From assembly GCA_946803715.1 (NCBI GenBank), contig CAMPET010000083.1, positions 101,901 to 165,900 on the forward strand: a stretch of 64,000 nt of DNA, written 5' to 3'. This DNA comes from Beroe ovata. Its lineage: Eukaryota > Ctenophora > Nuda > Beroida > Beroidae. Both the position numbers and the translations under genes were made by a program. Of the stretch, positions 56,201-64,000 are shown piece by piece. The notes under the pieces are model-generated. The model had not been told where the DNA came from and searched no databases. It was given only the letters and a program-made list of their open reading frames with translations. Positions within the stretch are counted from its first letter, which is position 1, and every line of letters starts with the position of its first letter.

Positions 56201-59200
56201 CCTGAAAAGTGGATCATCCAATAAGGTCATAAACCAAATAACTGAGGAGTATGCCACTTTCTGAGGTTTCGGGAATTAGGATTCTTATTTGAGACTTTTG
56301 CTATTTGATAGCCTAATTGCTAAAAATTGCGATCCACTTATACTTATTGAACGACATGACAAACAATACAGTACCTCTTATACGTTTTGTTCATAGAAAA
56401 ACCACAAATCATCCCTTGACTGCGTAATCACTTCACCAGGTAACTGCGCAATCATTTCACTAGATAACGATCTTGATGTCTCGACTAAGGACTGATGAAT
56501 GATGGATGAGTGCTTCTCAACAATTCATAGCACATCACATTTGAGTTGTGCGATGTAACTCATCAGAGTAATGCGGATAGTAATGAGGGAAATATTGCCT
56601 TATCAATCATGAACTTTAAGCTTTATATTTTCAATCTCTGGTCAGATATGATGATTCAACACTTGAATGAGCCAACTTCCCGGGCTATATATGACAATGA
56701 GCGTCACTAACCACTGTATTATTACAGTGTCACTACTCAGTGCTCACTATGTAGAATGTAGATATGTCATTACTATACTATGTCATAACAATGCTGTGAG
56801 CAGAGTAATCATCAGAATGACTGTTAGGTTAAGCTACCCCCTATACTTGAGAATTTTGTGTCCACTTTACCCCCCACTGAGAGCTCAATACAGATAACAG
56901 TGTACTTTCAGAAGATAGGTGATGTTTCCTTTTTGGCCATAATCATGTGTTTTACAGAAGTTTTTGACAAATATTTTATATGTTCGTCTGCTATGACAGC
57001 ACGGTGCAGCAATGCATAGTCTGTTGTTATGCAATGAACCCCTATTTGGCTCCAATCAATTGTTTAACGAAATAAAAATAGCACAGTGAGGTCAAAGAAT
57101 GACTTAAGGGTTCAAGAATAGAAATCACAATCCATTAGATCATTTGGTGGACAGTTGGCATCAAGCACTATCCATGACAATCACGGAATATTTTGATTTC
57201 TCGAAATTCGGTTTATTTGATGAAATCACATTTAGCTCTAATTTCAGGTAAACGCTTTGACTATCCGAGCCTCTTCACTTTGCTTCGTATGAATATTGAA
57301 TAATGCATGCCTTATAGTGAATATCTAGCTTCATTAAAGTATGTTTGACGCTATGCTTTAATAGAAATATATTGCTGAGGCGAGCTCTTTTCATACAAAC
57401 AGAGTGATTATAGTAGTTAATTGCTTGAGTTAATTTCGACCTACATCCATACTTAAATGTAGTCATTGTATAAGTTAGGTATGCATAAAATTTGACAATT
57501 TAGTAGAGGTTTTAATTCTATTCGTTTAAAAAAGTGTTGACTTAAAGTAAATTATGTGCTCATTTCATCACATATTGGGCAAGTAATTATCTGATTTTGG
57601 TCGAATGTACAATTATTTTAGCTAAAAACACGCTACTATCAATGCACAATGGTACTCTATCAAGAACTGCTACGGGGACCATTGCATATCCAGAGCTAAG
57701 GATACAGAAGCAGAGTTGTACTTTTTCACTAATCGTTGTCTTCCACATAATTGTACACCTTCTTCCACCCCCATTCTACTGTGATGGGGCTAGGTGCCCA
57801 CTGCCCTTACTTTGATAAGGACCTTCTCCCTAATGAATAAAACATACGACCTTGTTAAAGCGCTAAGACCCTTGGCCCCTTATAACATACACACATATAA
57901 TATGTGACCCATTATGTAACAATGTGATGGTTACAATAAGAGTTACACTGTTAAAGCACCCAGACACACACCCACACACACAATGGGAAGACACGCTAAA
58001 AGCAGAAAGTAACATTGATTGAGTCTTTACTTACTGTGCAGCAAATGGCTTGATGATAGTATAGATAGTTGAAATCTGTCTTAAAATGCACTGTTTTCTA
58101 AATTGTGTTTTGATCATTTGGATCGATCATTCCATATTCTTTTGATAGATGGAACTCATATAGATGGCGGGGCTTCATAGTTTATAGACAGGATGGACCC
58201 TCCGTTCAAATCATACCAAATAAAGCAGATTGCATTACTTAGCGTCAATATAACTTAGGTTATAATAGGGTATCATATAAAACGCCAAGAGCTTCACCTA
58301 TATTATGGGTAGCTACAAACATGGATTATCAGTTGGAAGTTTAGTGTTGTGCATGCAAGTGAGTTTCTGGCGACATGTTTCTGGCAAAGGATGGATGGAT
58401 GTTGAATCATAAGCGCATATTATAATGTTGGTAATGAGTAATCTGTGTTTTAGTGATAAGAGAAATCGCGATACCCGTATTAAATTTCTACACTGAACTC
58501 TTCAACCAATTTCACATTAGGGAAGCTTTCCTTCCTTAGTCGTCCTATGAGAGGTTATATCATCATGATCTTGTGATTCTTTATTAATTCTTTCAGGAAA
58601 ATTAATCAATTAATTAAATTTTCCGTCCAGCTCTACATAAATTAGCCGGAAATGAGCTTGCTCTGTTCGGGCTTGTGTGTGTCATGCTAACAAGGCGATA
58701 ATTGATCAATTTGAGGTTTACTTACTCTCCACATAGAGAGATTAGAGCCAGTATGTACATTTCAGCGAGTTTGCATGCAGTATACCCTGAACCAATTTGG
58801 TTTTATGCCGTATCTTTTCTAAAATTGTTTTCCATGCCCCGTACAGCATTAAAACCGACCGATATAAATCACTTAATCAGGCCCTGCCACGCTTTTTGAT
58901 GATAACTAAAAGTCGGCTCTTCGAGATGGATCATAACCCTTTGGATCACTAACCTCCATGATTAAGCTAATCAATCATCTCGTTTAGTTATTCTTCTAAC
59001 CACGAATTCACTCATGATACCAGACTGCTCAAGCTCATTGCCCATGAAAAAGCTAGTAAGATTCCCATCCAATAAGCCAAATCCAATAATTACGCTACTC
59101 TGTTATAAACGTACACAAGAACGACAGACATTCCATAGTTTTACCCAGTACCAAGACATACGATTGGATCTGCACACTTCAGCAGGTCGATGACAGGAGT

Positions 59201-59542
59201 CAGACATTTCAGGGTGGAACAAACATAACGATAGATCTACACTGTACACACGTTCCATACTAGTTCCATGCACAATTTAAACTTTGCATGATCTAGACAG
59301 CAAATCTGATGATTGAAGTTTTAGTTTCTTAGGTCTTAGTTTGGATTCTTCAGCATATTTGATATTGAGATTTGGTCATTAGTACAGGGCATTGCTTTTT
59401 CAGTTATCATTCTAATCAGTTGTCATTAGCATCTTCATCATTCAGAATGGTGTTGCCATAACCATACGATTGCTAGATAGTATTTCATTGTATCATTCGT
59501 GAAATTGTAATATTCGCGAAATCTCCCTTAGAAATTGTGAAG
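53279..59542. other. 6.3-kb gene-free stretch
   Basis: Includes the remaining 3' untranslated region of the PDZ-LIM gene and then AT-rich sequence. Open frames such as 54540-54845 (-), 55105-55386 (+) and 56046-56264 (+) have no recognisable domain, no consistent splice partners and AT-driven composition, so I do not call them. A repeated TTTAGCTAAA-type word (ATTTAGCTAAAAATAAATTT, 55845-55910) hints at an AT-rich element. The end should contain the promoter of the EF-hand gene. Confidence 0.5.
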
Positions 59543-60640
59543 ATGTCGAAGAAGTTGGGTCTATCAACGGAAGACGTGGCTGAACTTAAGGAGGCATTCA
59601 ATCTCTTCGACAAGGTATTTCCTTCGTATTGCTTTCGGTAACGGGTAAACGCCATTTTTATAAACGCTATTTTCATAAACGCCATTTTTATAAACGCCTT
59701 TTTTATAAACGTCATTTATATAAACGTCATTTATATAAACGCCATTTTTATAAACGCCATTTTTCACAGATGGAAAAATCAATTAAATTTGATGCTCTGT
59801 ATCTGATTTTTGACGTAAATCATCCCCACTTGATCTCCACGTTGGTTTTCCAACAGGATCAGAGCGGTTACATTGATCAGGATGAGTTGAAAGCAGTCAT
59901 GAAGACCATCGGACCATGTCCATCAGATGCAGAAGTCAGAGATATGATTCATGAGGTCAGAGCTGTTCTCTGACTAATGCATTGTTAACATACTGTTACC
60001 ACTGGCTAACATTACACCACTAATTTTCCTTTCTGTGTTACCATGTTCATGTTGCTATGGCCTATGACAACATGTTTGATGTTACCACTTTTTAACCAGA
60101 CAATGTTGTAAAAACAAATTTGAAAACCCTTATGGGTGACCCGGTTAGGGTCTTACCAGCGCTAACGTTAACACCAACCTCAGATTGACACTGACAACAA
60201 CGGTGTCATCGATTTCGAAGAGTTCATTCTCATGATGACCAAACATCGGAAAGACAGCAAAAACGACATCTTGTGTGATCTCCGGCAGGCTTTCGAGGTA
60301 AGTGGGAATAGTGGTGTCAAGCGAGTGTTGTGCCATCGTAAGAGTGGTGTGAGGCGAGTGAGATGCCGTGCCGAAAGGTAAGGGTGTCAAGTCATTAATG
60401 AACGGAGACAAGCAAAGTAATGTCAGTTTAGGTAGGTGTCAATATTCACATCCATTAACCCAGGTTTTTGACACGAACGGTGACGGTGTCATATCGAGGG
60501 AAGAGCTCAAGTCCATGATGAGGAATTTGGGAGAGGAGTTATCGGACAGAGACATAGACAGCATGATCAAAGCTGTGGATGTAGACGGGGATGGTATGGT
60601 CAATTTCGAAGAGTTTGTCACCTTACTCGACGCGAAATGA
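59543..60640 (+). CDS. Calmodulin-like protein with four EF-hands
   Basis: Exons 59543-59614, 59857-59955, 60184-60297 and 60464-60640, all phase 0, encode 153 residues (calmodulin 149). EF1 is split by intron 1 (FNLFDK|DQSGYIDQDEL); EF2 is DTDNNGVIDFEEF, EF3 DTNGDGVISREEL, EF4 DVDGDGMVNFEEF. All four 12-residue loops keep acidic positions 1, 3, 12 and Gly6, so all should bind calcium. It opens MSKKLGLSTEDVAELKEAF. Divergence from calmodulin (for example IGPCPSDAEVRDMIHE and a long central helix TKHRKDSKNDILCDL) suggests a calmodulin-like or troponin-C-like sensor rather than canonical calmodulin. Target unknown. Confidence 0.93.
59645..59765 (+). repeat. 17-bp tandem repeat in intron 1 of the EF-hand gene
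   Basis: About seven copies of TAAACGCCATTTTTATA with small changes (CTA for CCA, GTC for GCC, CATTTATA). It accounts for the Lys/Arg/His-Tyr-Phe-Lys repeated reading frames seen on both strands. No protein is implied. Confidence 0.85.
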
Positions 60641-61125
60641 GATCCAGACTCATGGATTCCTTATATCATGACTGGTGTCAATCACGCTAAATATCAATCA
60701 CGGGTGTCATATTTTTACATAATATGATCGATGACTCCGAAAGCATGTGTTTTTCATGCGGTGACACGTGTCATATATCGAACAGTGGTGTTGAAGGTGT
60801 GTGAGGGGGTCGAGAGAGTGGATAGGAAACTTTATTCATCATGCTCGTAGAATGCTGCACTTATATTATTCCTTTACCGGACGACTCCGGAACTCTTGGT
60901 GGTTTACTCGTCTCACTTAATATAAACGGGTTCGAATCAAGGGTATTTTATGAACACGATGCTCTCTCCATTTCAACCGCTGTTACGAGATTTTCACTAT
61001 CACATCCGATTCCGGGGCTACTTTGGATTTTAATTCGATCTTATTTGATTCGGGAAAGACAGAAGTGGGTTTGGGAGTGACTGGAATGAGTGTGCAGAGA
61101 TGACTATCAAAGAGCAGGTGTTTCA

Positions 61126-61131
61126 AATAAA
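61126..61131 (+). promoter_or_regulatory. Candidate polyadenylation signal of the EF-hand gene
   Basis: AATAAA in TTTCAAATAAAAAAC, 486 bases past the stop at 60640. Confidence 0.4.
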
Positions 61132-61330
61132 AAACTACTTTTAGTTTTCCAAGGGAACAATAAGGGAGTTCAGAAAAGGTCTGAAGAAGAGTTGAAACTT
61201 TAAAAGAGCTTTAAATGGATTTGAGGATACACTTCAAAAATGTTTTTATAACGGGGGATTTTTGTATAACAGACGTATATATCGGAGAAAAATTCTCATC
61301 CTGTGACCAATAAGTGTTTTGAACTAACTT

Positions 61331-61377
61331 TCAACTATCAAGAATGGGAATCGTGGATTACCATTCTTGATAGTTGA
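61331..61377. repeat. Perfect 17-bp inverted repeat with 13-base loop
   Basis: TCAACTATCAAGAATGG (61331-61347) pairs exactly with CCATTCTTGATAGTTGA (61361-61377). It is intergenic, between the convergent EF-hand and CPSF2 genes. Confidence 0.85.
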
Positions 61378-62135
61378 GAAGGTTCTTCATTGAATATTTA
61401 TACGAGGATTACATTTTACAAACTCATTGAATCACGGTTTTTCATTTGTCAGCCGGTGAAAAATTGCAAATTCTATTTTGATCGGGTTATTTGTCAGCTC
61501 TGCAGCATTTCTCAAGAATGCACATGTCAACTTGTTATTAAACTTGTCATTTCGTTTCGTTGGTATAACTATAAGCGGGGGAGGTTTCAACGAAATAACA
61601 TGGATAAACACCCCCCCCTTCCGAACCACAAAACTCCCTAAATACCACCCCACATGATAATCAAAACTGCTGATCTAAACTGTGAATAAATAGCTGAATC
61701 ATTAAACAGTGTGTTCTGTGTTTGCAATAATTTATTGATGACCTAACTGCAGATACACAGACGCCACCGCAGATAACTGATACACAGATGTCAAATTCTG
61801 AAACACTCCTGCAGTGACTACAGAGTTACAGATATAACAGAAGATGATTAAAACGGGGGTTTGAAATCGGTTTATCAAAATTTGGAACAAATTCCTAAAA
61901 TATAGAGGATGTCAGTACCTAATCATGGTATTCTGTTTCAATAAATTGCGGGGGAGATTAAGGATCTATCACGGTTACGATCGAAGTTTTCTCTCGGCTT
62001 GCGTGATCTTCGTTAATATTCGTCAGTTGGATGAAAATCGCGGGAAAACACCACTCGACAGTCCGGTACAATATGCTCATGTTAAGTCACGTGTCCATTA
62101 CTTTGCTGCTGTTTCAATAATGACGGGAACTGCGT
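61378..62135. other. Convergent intergenic region
   Basis: AT-rich, no supportable exon. It should hold 3' untranslated sequence of CPSF2 reading leftward. Confidence 0.4.
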
Positions 62136-64000
62136 TCAAATAATGGCGTACATACTGTAAAGTAGGGATCTCACCTTATAATAATCGTCACAAACCGTAC
62201 CATCGACCTGCACTGTGCCACTTGCGTTACGCCTGATAGCCACCTTGTTGTTACACACCAGCACGCCGCCTGCGGAGGTTGTAACACCGGCTGTTATGTC
62301 ATATTGTCATAGTTACACCATGGGTGTTACGTTTATAATCGTTACATCAGAAGGCCTTATCAGAAACACAGGGCTGTAGGAAAATGTTACAGGACTGTAG
62401 GAAAATGTTAAGCATGAATTTGTGTGAGTGAGACTGATAGGTGATCACATATGATCTATGATGATGAACTGAATAAGGGAGGGGGACAACTGACGCTGAA
62501 ATGAAACATACAATTCAATGATCATATCTCCATAATCAGAATTTCGAGCTCACCGTTAAATTCCGCCTGGATACCGCTCTTGATCAGGACTTGTCTGAGA
62601 TCGGAGAGCCGAGGTTCGTTAATGAACACAGGGATGTGAGGCGGCTTGTTCACCATCGGTTCCAACATTGCAACCTGGGGGAGAGAGAGATAACATTGTG
62701 TATATTGTAGTATGTACATTGTGCACATTGTACACGTCATAATACACATCACTTATCATCGCCCTCGTTATGACATTGTATGGGAATAATTATGAAATAT
62801 GAATATGAAAATTATGAAATTGCACAAATCAGTTCTCAGCTAATCAGCATGTGACACAAGTGGTTGTCACACATATCCCAAGCAAATGACGTTACAAAAT
62901 ATGAGCATTTTGCTCTCCGCTCTGCGTATGGTTGGTTGTTTGTAATGTCCGCAGAATATGTGACCAATTGACGGTGCGGACCACGCCCATTTGCGCCATT
63001 GCTCACACAGACAAAGGGATGGATTCATACTCCTCCCCTCACACCATACCCCTCTCTCACCATACCCCTCCCTCAAACCATACCGAGAAATTGAATCATA
63101 TCGCACCAGGGACCACCTGACGTTCAATATGCGCAAAATCAGCGAAGCGCGAGAGCCGCGTACTTCCCTTGAATCATATATCTGAAGTCTCAGAGAGCCG
63201 TTCATATCATGTATCACGAATCTGAAATCTCATCAGATTGGGGCGGTAATATTATTCAAATGGCAGTGTTTACCTGTTCCTTATCGGCGTTTGTCTGAAT
63301 ATCAATGATGGCATCGATCCACGTCAACTCAGCGTCTTTTGCTTTTGAAAACTTCGCAGCCGTTACCAGCGCATCTTTGAGTTTAACCTGAGGAAAGTCT
63401 CAACGTCGCGATCGGTACTAATATACTTGTTTGTTGATGTTCGTGTAATATGTTTGCGTCTGTTTGTGTTTAATTTACTGAAATAGTGCTACTTTTCAAC
63501 TATTCTGATGAGGCTCGCCGTATGTTTGTTGTGCTTAACAATAAGGAAAGGAAGTCCCATGAGCAAGGAAGATGATGAGGAAACTTTGTACATACTTTGT
63601 ATGGTTTATTGATACATGTGTGTGTGTCTACTGTCTGTGAGAAGTGGTCACAAAATGAATTATTGTTTACCTACCAACCTAATTATCGAACCACCTGAAT
63701 CCATCCATTTTGTATCCCTAACTGGGTATATATTTGTAGCCACACCCTCTTTGTACAAACCTTGTTAACCCTATCCCCCCTCAACTCGTTACTATCCCCC
63801 CGACAATCACAGTTAGGGTAAGGGCTTGAGTTGCTGTTATGGCTATGGTTAGATTAGGTCAATTGTCGGGGGGGGGGGGGGNNNTGGGGGGGGGGGGGGG
63901 GGGCAATTGCCGCCCTTCCCCCACTGGGGGTGTTACCTGGTAAATGTGTCTCTCGCTCGTAGCATCCACCGTCTCCCCTATGCCCGGTACGAATATCTGC
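62136..64000 (-). CDS. CPSF2: CPSF2 (CPSF100), C-terminal exons, 5' end outside window
   Basis: Exons: 64000-63937 (continues beyond the window), 63387-63274, 62674-62554 and 62269-62136, all in phase. Segments match human CPSF2 in order: [13 protein letters not shown] (human [13 protein letters not shown]), [23 protein letters not shown] (FCKAKDAELAWID), [30 protein letters not shown] (long match split by an exon junction at Asn-Gly) and the C-terminus [17 protein letters not shown] (human DFYRIRDLLYEQYAIV). CPSF2 is the non-catalytic metallo-beta-lactamase partner of CPSF73 in pre-mRNA 3'-end cleavage; that domain is not in the window. The acidic linker of about 80 residues between the KAKDAEL and NEPRLSD motifs in human is cut to about 40 here. 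Confidence 0.95.
63868..63904. repeat. Poly-G tract with NNN gap
   Basis: A long run of G broken by NNN (63882-63884) and one T, in a CPSF2 intron. CAATTGTCGGGG and GGGGCAATTGCCG flank it. Length is unreliable. Confidence 0.9.

Noticed and set aside
59485-59782. Repetitive Lys/Ile/Val-rich frames on the minus strand
   Set aside because: They are translations of the 17-bp tandem repeat in intron 1 of the EF-hand gene.
60928-60938. GGGTTCGAATC, a tRNA T-loop-like word
   Set aside because: No acceptor, D or anticodon stem can be drawn around it, so no tRNA.

Overview
The window is animal (metazoan) nuclear DNA. It holds multi-exon genes with GT-AG introns whose exons can be chained in phase, animal-specific families (TRPC channel, Enigma-type PDZ-LIM protein, Hv1 proton channel, RRM/Tudor germ-granule type protein), scattered short DNA transposons and three kinds of assembly gap (single Ns, NNN, one 498-base run). 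Gene spacing is compact for an animal. The mixture suggests an invertebrate, possibly an early-branching one such as a sponge or cnidarian, but I cannot fix the species from sequence alone.

Layout. 1-2.07 kb: a PIF/Harbinger-like MITE and a GC-rich repeat cluster. 2.07-2.74 kb (-): ARF-like GTPase with an abnormal switch II. 3.42-4.66 kb (+): intronless multi-pass membrane protein of unknown family. 4.85-8.75 kb (-): RRM + Tudor protein, with probable upstream exons to 9.9 kb. 10.3-10.8 kb: long terminal-inverted-repeat element. 11.67-15.2 kb (-): SUPT20H (SAGA subunit). 15.4-17.2 kb (-): PRMT7, one exon. 17.5-20.7 kb (-): TRAPPC9, one exon. 21.0-21.2 kb: hAT-like MITE with a perfect 8-bp target duplication. 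21.8-31.3 kb (-): THOC5 in 13 exons. 31.6-39.1 kb (-): ARMH3 in 17 exons. 40.6-53.05 kb (+): PDZ + three LIM domain protein in 16 exons. 53.3-59.5 kb: no supportable gene. 59.5-60.6 kb (+): four-EF-hand calmodulin-like protein. 62.1-64.0 kb (-): C-terminal exons of CPSF2.

The most striking structure is nesting. Four complete genes sit inside introns of three host genes: Hv1 (opposite strand, intronless) and a 699-residue intronless orphan (same strand) inside THOC5; a TRPC channel (opposite strand) inside ARMH3; and a three-exon orphan with a Cys/His cluster (opposite strand) inside the PDZ-LIM gene, with four CACGTG boxes just upstream of it. Host introns were placed by joining exons in phase and matching the joined protein to remembered family sequences.

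Functionally the hosts and neighbours are mainly housekeeping: mRNA export (THOC5), 3'-end processing (CPSF2), transcription coactivation (SUPT20H), arginine methylation (PRMT7), Golgi traffic (TRAPPC9, ARMH3, ARF-like). The nested genes are channels or orphans. No operon logic applies. All coordinates of splice sites are my reading of consensus sites plus phase; no alignment or transcript evidence was available.
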